Of a stretch of 64,000 bases of DNA, positions 8,842-16,894 are shown in pieces. The translations under genes were made by a program, and so were the position numbers. Every line of letters starts with the position of its first letter. The stretch's first letter is position 1. The stretch is taken from assembly GCF_014268505.2 (NCBI RefSeq), contig NZ_JABWQP020000001.1, forward strand, positions 868,001-932,000, in the 5' to 3' direction. The notes under the pieces are model-generated. The model was given only the letters and a program-made list of their open reading frames with translations. It did not search any database and was not told where the DNA came from. This DNA is from Pseudomonas khorasanensis (GTDB lineage: Bacteria > Pseudomonadota > Gammaproteobacteria > Pseudomonadales > Pseudomonadaceae).

Positions 8842-9717
8842 GTGGACATTTTCATTCAGCTCCTGCTCAACGGCTTTTTGCTCGGTGGCACGTTGGCCAT
8901 CATCAGCTTTGGCCTGACCCTTATTTTCGGCATCGTCAGGGTGGTCAACTTCGCCCACGGCGAGTTTTTGATGATCGGTCTGTATGCGGTCTACTTGATG
9001 AATGCGCACTTCGGCATTCATCCGTATGTGGCGATCATTCCGACCACGATTCTGTTGTTTGCCGCAGGAGCGGCGATGCAGCGATTCATCATTCAGCCGT
9101 TGCTCAGCGCGGAAGGGCACATCCAGATTTTCGCCACCGTGGGCGTCTCGATTGCCCTGATGAACGGCGCATTGCTGATCTTCGGTGCCGACGTCATGAC
9201 GGTAAAAAACATCAGTGTCGGCACCACCACCGTAAGCCTCGGCGCCTTTCGCGTCAGTAGTGGTCAGTTGATCACCTTCGCGGCGTCGCTCGCATTGGTT
9301 GCGGGACTGCATTGGTTTTTGCAGAACACCTTCCTCGGTCGCGCCGTCCGCGCTACCGCACAGCATCGCAACGCGGCGCAGTTGATGGGTGTAAACGTCA
9401 AAAACATTTATGTATTCGCCTTCGGTCTGGGCTGCGCCTGCCTGGGCATCGCCTCCGGTCTTATTGCACCTCAATACCCGGTCTTCCCAACGGTCGGTAC
9501 GTTCTTCGTTCTGACGGCCTTCGTGATTGTCGTTCTCGGCGGACTGGGCAGCCTTTCCGGTGCACTCGTGGGTTCGATGCTGATCGGCATCGTCGACAGT
9601 CTTGCCGGGTACTACATCGCGCCAGACCTCAAGGAAGTCGTCTACTTCACGATCTTCCTGGGCATCCTGGTGTTTCGTCCGACAGGCCTTTTTGGCGCCG
9701 GTCGCGGGTCTGAGTGA
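8842..9717 (+). CDS. ABC importer permease (LivH-like)
   Basis: 291 residues, almost wholly hydrophobic, with about eight membrane segments. The opening LLNGFLLGGTLAIISFGLTL and the NFAHGEFLMIG motif are LivH hallmarks, and the GGLGSLSGALVG coupling segment is near 235-250. The start is GTG at 8842, with AAGAGGG 8 nt upstream. The last codons overlap the region preceding the fused permease-ATPase gene. It works with the binding protein upstream. Confidence 0.9.
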   Translation: MDIFIQLLLNGFLLGGTLAIISFGLTLIFGIVRVVNFAHGEFLMIGLYAVYLMNAHFGIHPYVAIIPTTILLFAAGAAMQRFIIQPLLSAEGHIQIFATVGVSIALMNGALLIFGADVMTVKNISVGTTTVSLGAFRVSSGQLITFAASLALVAGLHWFLQNTFLGRAVRATAQHRNAAQLMGVNVKNIYVFAFGLGCACLGIASGLIAPQYPVFPTVGTFFVLTAFVIVVLGGLGSLSGALVGSMLIGIVDSLAGYYIAPDLKEVVYFTIFLGILVFRPTGLFGAGRGSE

Positions 9718-9728
9718 GGAAAATGGTC

Positions 9729-11510
9729 ATGAATATTTTGCACCCGCGTTTCTATGTCAGCGCGTTCGCCCTGGCGTTGTTATTGGTCATTCCGCTGAGC
9801 GCCGGTTCACCGTTCATTTATCACTTGTTCATCCTGATTTGCAGCTACGCGGCGCTGGCGAGTGCCTGGAATATCGTCGGTGGTTTTGCCGGTCAGCTCT
9901 CGTTGGGCCATGCCGTGTTCTACGGGGTTGGTGCTTATACAACGACGTTGCTGATGATGAAGCTCGGCATCAGTCCATGGATCGGTATGTTCATTGGCGC
10001 AATTTTGTCGTCGATCGTCGCGGTGCTGATCAGTTGGCCGTGCTTCCGATTACGCGGACCGTTTTTCGCCCTGGCGACGATCGCGGTGCTGGAGGTCGTG
10101 CGCTTGGTGGCGATCAATCAGCACGACGTGACCGGTGGCGCGGCGGGTTTGGGCGTGCCGCTGAAACTGGGTGTCGAGTGGATGTTGTTCCGCCCGCGCT
10201 GGCCGTACCTGTTGATCGCATTCGCCTTCCTGATGATCACGCTGGCGGTGTCCTGGAAAATCAAGAATTCGCGACTGGGTTATTACCTGATCGCGGTGCG
10301 TGAACGTGAAGACGCTGCGCATGCGGTGGGCGTTAACTCGGTGAAGGTCAAGCTGATTGCGGTAGTGCTTTCGGCCTTTATCACCAGCCTGGTCGGCAGC
10401 TTTCATGCGATGTACCTGACCTTCATCGAACCCGGTTCGATGTTTTCTCTGGAGATGTCGATTCAGATCGCTATGTTCGCGCTGATTGGCGGACTGGGCA
10501 CTGTTTCGGGGCCCTTGATCGGAACGTTGCTGGTGTTGCCACTGGCCGAACTGGCACGCGGCTGGCTAGGCGATCTGGGCAGCGGTGTGCACGGTCTGGT
10601 CTACGGCATTGTGCTGGTCGTGGTTGTACTGACCATCCCCCAAGGTGTGGTGGGTCGATTCGGTGCGCGTGTGTTCGGCTGGATCGACGCTTTGCCTGGC
10701 GGCCGTCGTGCCGTCGCGAATGTCGACGTGGCGATAAAGCCTGCGTTGTCGCAAGCGCACTCATCCACACGCGGCGAGCCCATCCTGGTGGCGGAAAATC
10801 TGCACAAGTTTTTTGGCGGGCTGCACGCGACCAACGATGTATCGCTGAGTCTGGCCGAGGGCGAGATCGTCGGCGTGATCGGCCCGAACGGTGCCGGTAA
10901 AACCACTGTCTTCAACCAGCTCTCCGGTTTTTTGCTGCCGTCCGGAGGCCAGGTCAAAGTGCGCCTGCCCAATGGTGACTGGGTGACGCCGAGCAGCCCG
11001 GCCGAATTCGCCAAAGCGGGTATCGGACGGACCTTTCAGATCGTCCAGCCGTTCGCTGATCTGAGTGTCTGCGAAAACATCATGCTCGGTGCATTCATGC
11101 ATACGGCGGATGCGAAGGAGGCGAGGGCAATTGCCGAGCAGGTCGCCGAGCTGACCGAACTTACCGGCCTGCTCGATACGCGGGCGCGCAACCTCACCGT
11201 CGGCGGCATGAAGCGATTGGAAATGGCCCGTGCCTTGGCAACCCGTCCGCGCATCCTGTTGCTCGACGAAGTCATGGCCGGGCTCAACCCGACCGATGTC
11301 GCCAAGGCGATCGCGGTGATCCGCAGGGTTCGCGATTCGGGCGTGAGCGTGTTGATGATCGAGCACCTGATGCAAGCGACGATGAGTCTGTCGGACCGCA
11401 TCGTCGTCATCAGCTCGGGCACGTTGCTGATGCAGGGCGCGCCGAATGACGTGATCAACGATCCGCAGGTTATCGAAGCCTACCTCGGCAAGGAGTACAG
11501 CCATGCTTAA
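9729..11510 (+). CDS. ABC importer permease-ATPase fusion (LivM-LivG)
   Basis: One 593-residue chain joins two subunits usually made separately. Residues 1 to about 320 are a LivM-type permease (about ten hydrophobic segments, GGFAGQLSLGHAVFYGVGAY motif). After a linker near 320-345 comes a LivG-type ATPase with Walker A GPNGAGKTT from residue 385, an atypical signature LTVGGMKRLEMARAL and Walker B RILLLDEVMAGLNP. ATG 9729 is chosen because GAGG at 9716-9719 is 9 nt away; ATG 9723 and GTG 9714 are too close to it. It overlaps the next gene by 8 bp. The fusion may be normal in its subfamily. Confidence 0.88.
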   Translation: MNILHPRFYVSAFALALLLVIPLSAGSPFIYHLFILICSYAALASAWNIVGGFAGQLSLGHAVFYGVGAYTTTLLMMKLGISPWIGMFIGAILSSIVAVLISWPCFRLRGPFFALATIAVLEVVRLVAINQHDVTGGAAGLGVPLKLGVEWMLFRPRWPYLLIAFAFLMITLAVSWKIKNSRLGYYLIAVREREDAAHAVGVNSVKVKLIAVVLSAFITSLVGSFHAMYLTFIEPGSMFSLEMSIQIAMFALIGGLGTVSGPLIGTLLVLPLAELARGWLGDLGSGVHGLVYGIVLVVVVLTIPQGVVGRFGARVFGWIDALPGGRRAVANVDVAIKPALSQAHSSTRGEPILVAENLHKFFGGLHATNDVSLSLAEGEIVGVIGPNGAGKTTVFNQLSGFLLPSGGQVKVRLPNGDWVTPSSPAEFAKAGIGRTFQIVQPFADLSVCENIMLGAFMHTADAKEARAIAEQVAELTELTGLLDTRARNLTVGGMKRLEMARALATRPRILLLDEVMAGLNPTDVAKAIAVIRRVRDSGVSVLMIEHLMQATMSLSDRIVVISSGTLLMQGAPNDVINDPQVIEAYLGKEYSHA

Positions 11511-12207
11511 TCTTAACAACGTCCATAGCGGCTATGGCGGTACTGAAATCCTTCGGGGCGTCAGCTTCGAGGTCAATGCCGGGGAGGTGGTGACAATCGT
11601 CGGCGCGAACGGTGCCGGCAAAACCACCACCCTGCGCAGCTTGTGCGGCATCGTCACGCCTTCCCAGGGCACGATCGAATTCGAAGGGCAGCGCATCGAT
11701 GGCAATCGCCCCGATCAGATTGTCGATGCGGGCCTGACGCTGATACCGGAAGGGCGTCAGTTATTTCCGTTCATCAGCGTGCGCGACAACCTGTTGATGG
11801 GCGCCTACAAGCGCAGCGCGCGGGCGGGTTACAAAAAGCGCCTCGACGATATTCTCGATCTGTTCCCCAGGGTACGCGAGCGCCTTGAGCAGAACGCAGG
11901 GACCCTGTCGGGCGGCGAACAACAAATGGTCGCCATCGCACGAGGCCTGATGGCCAAACCGAAACTGCTGATGTTCGATGAACCTTCGCTGGGCCTGTCG
12001 CCGCTGCTGGTGTCGCAGGTTTTCGAGATCATCAACAAGATCCTCCAACTGGGTACCACCGTGCTGATCGTCGAGCAGAACATCGTTCATACCCTGCGCA
12101 TTGCCGATCGTGGCTATGTGCTGGAAAACGGCGAGGTAGTGCTGAGCGGCACAGGCCAGGAGCTACTGGAAAACCCGCACGTCAAGCGTGCATACCTGGG
12201 GCTGTGA
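11503..12207 (+). CDS. ABC importer ATPase (LivF-like)
   Basis: 234 residues. It opens MLNLNNVHSGYGGTEILRGV, a standard LivF start, with Walker A GANGAGKTT near 35-43, signature LSGGEQQMVAIARGL and Walker B KLLMFDEPSLGLSP. It pairs with the LivG half of the upstream fusion, and the 8-bp gene overlap indicates coupled translation. It is the last transport gene; two dehydrogenase genes follow in the same direction. Confidence 0.92.
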   Translation: MLNLNNVHSGYGGTEILRGVSFEVNAGEVVTIVGANGAGKTTTLRSLCGIVTPSQGTIEFEGQRIDGNRPDQIVDAGLTLIPEGRQLFPFISVRDNLLMGAYKRSARAGYKKRLDDILDLFPRVRERLEQNAGTLSGGEQQMVAIARGLMAKPKLLMFDEPSLGLSPLLVSQVFEIINKILQLGTTVLIVEQNIVHTLRIADRGYVLENGEVVLSGTGQELLENPHVKRAYLGL

Positions 12208-12241
12208 TCCCTGCCATTCGAGCATCAAAAGAGAACAGGTC

Positions 12242-13012
12242 ATGACTCATTCCAGACACGCCGGACGCACCGTATTGGTCACTGGTGCCGGCGGCGGCAT
12301 CGGTGCTGCGATTGCGCAGTTGTATTGCGAAGAAGGCGCCGCGGTGGCGTTGCTCGATGCGGATGCCGTTAAGGTGCGGCAACAGGCAGAGGCATTGCGG
12401 GATGCGGGTTTTACGGTCGGCTGGGCGCAGGCCGATGTAGCGGATTACGAAGCGTGCGCTGCTGCCTGTGAGCGCTTGGTCAGAGAGCTCGGTGCGATCG
12501 ACACCTTGATCAACAACGCCGGTATCTCGCCAAAACACGACGGCGCCCCCGCGCCGATATGGACGATGATGCCGCAGGAATGGCAGCGCGTGATCGATAT
12601 CAACCTCAACGGCTCTTTCAACCTCGTCCGCGTGCTGGCGCCCGGCATGGTCGAGCGCCGATTCGGGCGTATCGTCAATATGTCATCGGTGGCGGGCAGC
12701 GCGTTTCTGCCGATTGTCGCGGCCCACTACAGCGCGACCAAAGCCGCAATCATCGGGTTTACCCGTCACCTGGCTGGCGAGCTCGGTCCGTTTGGCATTA
12801 CCGCCAACGCGCTGGCACCGGGGCGGATCGAAACGCCGTTGCTCAAGACGGTTCCCGCGCAGGCCAATCAGGCCGTCGTCGAAGAGACGCCGCTACGTCG
12901 GCTGGGCACACCGCTCGAAGTCGCGAGGGCGGCGTGTTTTCTCACCTCGGCTGAAAGCGACTTCATCACCGGCCAGGTTGTTGATGTCGCGGGCGGCTGG
13001 TTGATGCGCTGA
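12242..13012 (+). CDS. Short-chain dehydrogenase/reductase (FabG-like)
   Basis: About 256 residues, NAD(P)-dependent oxidoreductase. The glycine-rich motif VTGAGGGIG is at about 13-21, NNAGIS near 90, and the catalytic YSATK has Tyr163 and Lys167. The C-terminal FITGQVVDVAGGWLM is typical. ATG at 12242 is preferred over GTG at 12188 because the upstream extension has no homologous look and the glycine motif is then normally placed. It lies 34 bp after the LivF gene. It probably oxidises or reduces a hydroxyl/keto group of the imported compound; this is inference from context. Confidence 0.87.
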   Translation: MTHSRHAGRTVLVTGAGGGIGAAIAQLYCEEGAAVALLDADAVKVRQQAEALRDAGFTVGWAQADVADYEACAAACERLVRELGAIDTLINNAGISPKHDGAPAPIWTMMPQEWQRVIDINLNGSFNLVRVLAPGMVERRFGRIVNMSSVAGSAFLPIVAAHYSATKAAIIGFTRHLAGELGPFGITANALAPGRIETPLLKTVPAQANQAVVEETPLRRLGTPLEVARAACFLTSAESDFITGQVVDVAGGWLMR

Positions 13013-13036
13013 TGATGTTTTTCGAGGAGATTTGTC

Positions 13037-14161
13037 ATGATCAAGACGATGGGATTCCCCGGACGCTACGAGCAGGGGCCCGGCGCATTGCAACAGTTGG
13101 GCAGGGTGCTGAACGACCTGGGGCGATCACGTCCGCTGGTGCTCTGCGATGAGTTTGTCGCGCTGCATTTGTGGCCGGAGGTGGGCGCCGCATTGCAAGT
13201 CCAGGGCTTCGAACCGCTGCACATCGAGTTCCCCGGTGAATGTACGCGTGCAGCCATTGCCCGACTTTCCGAACAGGCGTTGATTCAAGCGCCAGACACG
13301 ATCATTGCGCTGGGCGGCGGCAAGACCATCGATACGGCTAAAGGACTGGCGGCTAATCTCGGCGTGCCGATCATTATCTGCCCGACCATCGCGTCGAGTG
13401 ACGCGCCGACCAGTCGGCTGATCGTGCTTTACGACGACGAGCACAAAGTCGTGGGCGTGGAGTTTTTGAAGCTGAACCCCGCTGCGGTGATTGTCGATAC
13501 TCAAGTCATTGTCCGGGCTCCGGCGCGGTTTTTTGCTGCGGGGATCGGGGATGCGATCAGCAAGAAATTCGAAGCCCATCAGTGTTACGCCGCCGGCGGC
13601 AGCAACTCGTTCGGAACGCCGGCCCTGCACACCGCATTAATGCTTACCAACATGGTTTTCGACACGCTGATGCAGTTCGGCTTGCCGGCTTATCAGGCGG
13701 TCTGTCGCCATGAGGTCACCGATGATGTCGAGCGGGTCATTGAAGGTACCGTGCTGATCAGTGGCGTGGGTTTTGAGAGCGGTGGTCTCTCACTGTCTCA
13801 CGCGCTGGTTCGCGGCCTGACCGCCATACCGGCGATGGCGTCGATGCTGCACGGAGAACTGGTGGCGTTCGGCACGTTGGTGCAGATGGCGGTAGAGCAA
13901 CGACCCGTTGAGGAAATAGAGCCGGTCGCGCGACTCCTGCGCGCGGTAAAGCTGCCGGTGACATTTTCTGAACTGGGTCAGCACACGCCATTCACGACGG
14001 CGCAAATCGACACCCTCGTAGAAGCGACGCTATCAGCGGCTTACGCCCGGAATATGAATCCACCCCTGAACTACCAACGCCTGGTGGAGGGACTGGCGGC
14101 GGCTGACAGCATCGGCTCACGGCTGATCATGGCTGAGGCGAGTTCATCGTCAACCCTGTGA
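13037..14161 (+). CDS. GldA-like iron/zinc-dependent dehydrogenase
   Basis: 374 residues, glycerol-dehydrogenase branch of the iron-containing ADH superfamily. The NAD motif GGGKTIDTAKGLA is near residues 95-107, and PTIASSDAPTSRLIVLYDDE matches the GldA PTIASTDAPTSALSVIY consensus. Metal ligand His residues lie in SHALVRGL and LHGELVAFG. A GAGGAGA Shine-Dalgarno sits 8 nt before ATG 13037. Last gene of the importer operon. GldA oxidises glycerol or 1,2-diols, so a vicinal diol or alpha-hydroxyketone intermediate is plausible but unproven. Confidence 0.85.
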   Translation: MIKTMGFPGRYEQGPGALQQLGRVLNDLGRSRPLVLCDEFVALHLWPEVGAALQVQGFEPLHIEFPGECTRAAIARLSEQALIQAPDTIIALGGGKTIDTAKGLAANLGVPIIICPTIASSDAPTSRLIVLYDDEHKVVGVEFLKLNPAAVIVDTQVIVRAPARFFAAGIGDAISKKFEAHQCYAAGGSNSFGTPALHTALMLTNMVFDTLMQFGLPAYQAVCRHEVTDDVERVIEGTVLISGVGFESGGLSLSHALVRGLTAIPAMASMLHGELVAFGTLVQMAVEQRPVEEIEPVARLLRAVKLPVTFSELGQHTPFTTAQIDTLVEATLSAAYARNMNPPLNYQRLVEGLAAADSIGSRLIMAEASSSSTL

Positions 14162-14170
14162 GCGTGTGTC

Positions 14171-14195
14171 ACAGCTGGTGTGAATGTGTAGCTAT
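14171..14195 (+). promoter_or_regulatory. Operator B: second copy of the LysR-type dyad, before the cupin gene
   Basis: ACAGCTG-N11-TAGCTAT, an imperfect version of operator A (7343-7367) in the same orientation and with identical spacing. The shared core AGCTGGTGTGA and AGCTAT match exactly. It sits 97 bp before the cupin start, so the cupin gene likely has its own promoter under the same regulator as the importer operon. Confidence 0.6.
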
Positions 14196-14292
14196 TTTCA
14201 CCGGCAAATCAACGCAATAACCTTTCAAGCAGCCCACGTCAAAGCGCAATCAAGCGCGATGAATTCGTGAATAAAAACCGAGAGGCCTGACC

Positions 14293-14829
14293 ATGAATAC
14301 CCCTGTCAAACCCGATGAACTCGCGATTGCGTACCAGTTGCCACAAGTCCCTTTCATGACCCCCGACATGGTTCATCCAGGTGTGATGACTCAGTGGCTG
14401 GAGGATGATGAACTGTGGGTGCCGGTGACTCAATCGGTTTCCTTCAAACCACTGCTACTCAACACCAGCGGCGGCTATTACATCAACCTCTTGCGAGTGC
14501 GTCAGGCCGGCGTACTGTCTCGCCATCGCCACACCGGTGGCGTGCATGCGATCGTACTGAAGGGCCGCTGGTACTACCTGGAACACGACTGGATCGCAGA
14601 GCAAGGCTCTTTCGCCTATGAGCCGCCGGGTGAAACCCACACCTTGTTCGTCCCTGAAGATGTGAGCGAAATGATCACCTGGTTCCACGTGCAAGGTGGC
14701 TACACTTACGTCGATCCGCAAGGCGTTGCCGTGGGCTATGAAGACGTGTTTACCAAGCTTGAAGCCGCCCGGGCGCATTACAAGACGCTGGGCTTGCCGG
14801 ACGACTACATCGAGCAGTTCATTCGCTGA
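14293..14829 (+). CDS. Cupin dioxygenase, 2,4'-dihydroxyacetophenone dioxygenase family
   Basis: 178 residues, single cupin barrel. Metal ligands fit RHRHTGG (His78, His80) and ETHTLF (His116). Length and motifs resemble the 2,4'-dihydroxyacetophenone dioxygenase (DAD) family, non-haem iron enzymes that cleave a C-C bond of an alpha-hydroxyketone to two carboxylic acids. The start follows GAGAGG. It is flanked by operator B upstream and a good terminator downstream. Beside two alcohol dehydrogenases, a route that oxidises an alcohol to a hydroxyketone and then cleaves it is attractive, but inferred. Confidence 0.72.
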   Translation: MNTPVKPDELAIAYQLPQVPFMTPDMVHPGVMTQWLEDDELWVPVTQSVSFKPLLLNTSGGYYINLLRVRQAGVLSRHRHTGGVHAIVLKGRWYYLEHDWIAEQGSFAYEPPGETHTLFVPEDVSEMITWFHVQGGYTYVDPQGVAVGYEDVFTKLEAARAHYKTLGLPDDYIEQFIR

Positions 14830-14842
14830 TCCGGATGGTAGG

Positions 14843-14867
14843 AAAAACGCGCTCCGGCGCGCTTTTT
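14843..14867 (+). terminator. Rho-independent terminator after the cupin gene
   Basis: AAAAACGCGC-TCCG-GCGCGCTTTTT: a GC stem with one bulge and a run of five T, 14 bp past the stop. Confidence 0.8.
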
Positions 14868-14917
14868 CATGGTGGTTCAGGGAATATGCGTCTCAAGATT
14901 TTTCGCCAGGACTGGCC

Positions 14918-15841
14918 ATGGATAACTACTCTCAGCTACTCGCTTTCATCTGGTCTACCGAGTGTGGGAGCTTTTCTGCTGCTGCTCGCGCGCACCACCT
15001 TACGCCTTCGGCCGTCAGCAAATTGATTACCCGTCTGGAAGATCGCCTGCAGGTTCGGCTGTTCCAGCGAGGCTCGCGTGTCCTGACGCTGACCGAGGAG
15101 GGCGCCGCTTACCTGCGTAGCGCCAAGGCCGTTGTGGAGGCCATGAACGAGGCCGATTCCATGGCGGAAGCGTTGCCCTCCAGAGTCAGCGGAACGCTGC
15201 GAATTCACACCATGACCTCGTTCGCCAAACACCAGATCGTACCTTGGCTCCCGGAGTTTCTGGACTTGTATCCTTCATTGGATGTGGAAATTCAGCTGGG
15301 CGCGCAGTTCGTCGATCATTTCGAACAGGGGCTCGACATCGCCATCCACAGCGGCGTGCTGCCGAGTTCATCGCGGATTGCCAAACGAATCGGCGAGTGT
15401 GAATGGTTGATCTGTGCCTCGCCTCAGTATCTGGCCGAACATGGCATACCCACCATGCCGACAGACCTTCTCAATCATCGTTGCTTCAGTTTCAGCTTTG
15501 TCAGCCCATGGAACAAGTGGTCGTTTGTGCTGGATGGGGAGGGCGTCTCGGTGCCGGTGACTGCCAGCGCATCGTTCACACAGGGGGATCTGCTGCGCGA
15601 CATGGCGTTGTCAGGTGCCGGCGTGGTAAAGCTTGCCGATTTTCATATCGGACTGGATGTAAAGGCGGGAACCTTGGTGCCGTTGCTCGAGGATTTCAAA
15701 ACGGGCGTTGTTGAGCCAATTTATCTGCTGTACTCGGATAGAAAACACCTGAGCCCGCGCATCCGGGTGTTTATCGAGTTTTTTCAGCGTAAATGGCAGG
15801 AGCATCCGTGGAAGGTGGCACTGGTTGTCGCTGGATCGTAG
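14918..15841 (+). CDS. LysR-family regulator of the importer/cupin unit
   Basis: 307 residues from ATG 14918, which is preceded by CAGGA. Longer in-frame starts would run back through the cupin gene and its terminator. The HTH reads FSAAARAHHLTPSAVSKLIT, and the tail SPRIRVFIEFFQRKW is typical of this LysR subgroup. It is the only regulator gene inside the catabolic unit. The two copies of the T-N11-A-type dyad at 7343 and 14171 are its most likely binding sites. It shows no such dyad in its own 50-bp leader. Confidence 0.82.
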   Translation: MDNYSQLLAFIWSTECGSFSAAARAHHLTPSAVSKLITRLEDRLQVRLFQRGSRVLTLTEEGAAYLRSAKAVVEAMNEADSMAEALPSRVSGTLRIHTMTSFAKHQIVPWLPEFLDLYPSLDVEIQLGAQFVDHFEQGLDIAIHSGVLPSSSRIAKRIGECEWLICASPQYLAEHGIPTMPTDLLNHRCFSFSFVSPWNKWSFVLDGEGVSVPVTASASFTQGDLLRDMALSGAGVVKLADFHIGLDVKAGTLVPLLEDFKTGVVEPIYLLYSDRKHLSPRIRVFIEFFQRKWQEHPWKVALVVAGS

Positions 15842-15900
15842 CCGACTGAAACGCAGCCAATACCAGAGCGGCATGGCTGCCATCGCATCGGGTGATGCCT

Positions 15901-16800
15901 TCACTGTGCCGTGATTGCATGGATTTGCTCAGCCAGCCACGCCAGCGCAGGGTCGTGCTGGCGGTGGCTCAGGTACACCAGATCCAGTTCAAAAGGTTCC
16001 AGCGCGAACGGCAATTCATGCAAGTCCAGGGGCAGCAACCCGGCGAACTGCCGGGCAAGCTGTGTCGGCAGCACAACGCAAAGGTCGGTCGCCGCGACGA
16101 GATGTGCGGCCTGCAGGTAATTGGGCGTGGTGTAAACGATCTGGCGTTGCAGATTCTGCTCGGCCAGCCACTGATCGACCATGCCGCGCGTCTGCCCGCC
16201 GTGTACCCAGAGGTGGCGCAGTTGCAGAAAGTTGTGCAGGTCGAGACCGTTGGCGATCTGTGGGTGGCCGTGGCGCACTGCAACCCGCAGGGTTTCGCGC
16301 CGCCACAGTTGCCGGGTGAAGCGAGCCGGTACCTCGTTGAAACGGCCAAGGACCATGTCCAGGTCGCCACGGTCCAGTGCTTCGACCGGCAGGTTCGGAG
16401 TCAGGTGCACCACGTCGATGCGCAAATGTGGCGCCAGGGTTTGCAGGCGCGCCAGCAACGGCGGCATGCACAGTTGTTCGACGAAGTCCGTTAGGGCGAT
16501 GCGCAACTGGCGATGGCTGTGCTGCGGCTCGAAGGTGTCGGCGGTCGCCAGCGTTTGTTCGATTTGCCGCAGTGCCGCGCGAATCGGCCCTTCCAGCGCC
16601 AGCGCGCGGGGCGTCGGGCACATGCGCCGACCGACGCGCACCAGCAGCGGGTCGCCCAACTGGTCGCGCAAACGCGCCAGCGCATTGCTCACCGTCGGCT
16701 GCGTCAGCGCCAGACGCTCAGCCGCGCGCGAGACGTTCTGCTCACGCAGAAGCATGTCGAAGACGCGCAGCAGGTTCAGATCAAAGTTGGACATATTCAT
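15901..16800 (-). CDS. LysR-family transcriptional regulator
   Basis: About 299 residues from ATG at 16800 (MNMSNFDLNLLRVFDML). The HTH is SRAAERLALTQPTVSNALARL, of the NodD/LeuO-like subgroup. It is divergent from the acyl-CoA dehydrogenase/iron alcohol dehydrogenase pair with 94 bp between them and a dyad in the gap, so it likely controls that pair. Some long alternative frames cover this gene because of its GC-rich codons; they show no family features. Confidence 0.83.
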   Translation of the reverse strand: MNMSNFDLNLLRVFDMLLREQNVSRAAERLALTQPTVSNALARLRDQLGDPLLVRVGRRMCPTPRALALEGPIRAALRQIEQTLATADTFEPQHSHRQLRIALTDFVEQLCMPPLLARLQTLAPHLRIDVVHLTPNLPVEALDRGDLDMVLGRFNEVPARFTRQLWRRETLRVAVRHGHPQIANGLDLHNFLQLRHLWVHGGQTRGMVDQWLAEQNLQRQIVYTTPNYLQAAHLVAATDLCVVLPTQLARQFAGLLPLDLHELPFALEPFELDLVYLSHRQHDPALAWLAEQIHAITAQ

Positions 16801-16819
16801 TGCTGGAATATATGCCATG

Positions 16820-16835
16820 TGAAATCTAAATTTCA
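16820..16835. promoter_or_regulatory. Dyad between LysR and acyl-CoA dehydrogenase genes
   Basis: TGAAAT-CTAA-ATTTCA is a perfect 6+6 dyad in the short divergent gap. Candidate site for the LysR protein encoded at 15901-16800. Confidence 0.5.
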
Positions 16836-16894
16836 AAAATACCTGACGCGTGCTTAGGGTGAGGGCGCTTCTACAACATCCACGAGGGTCGGGT

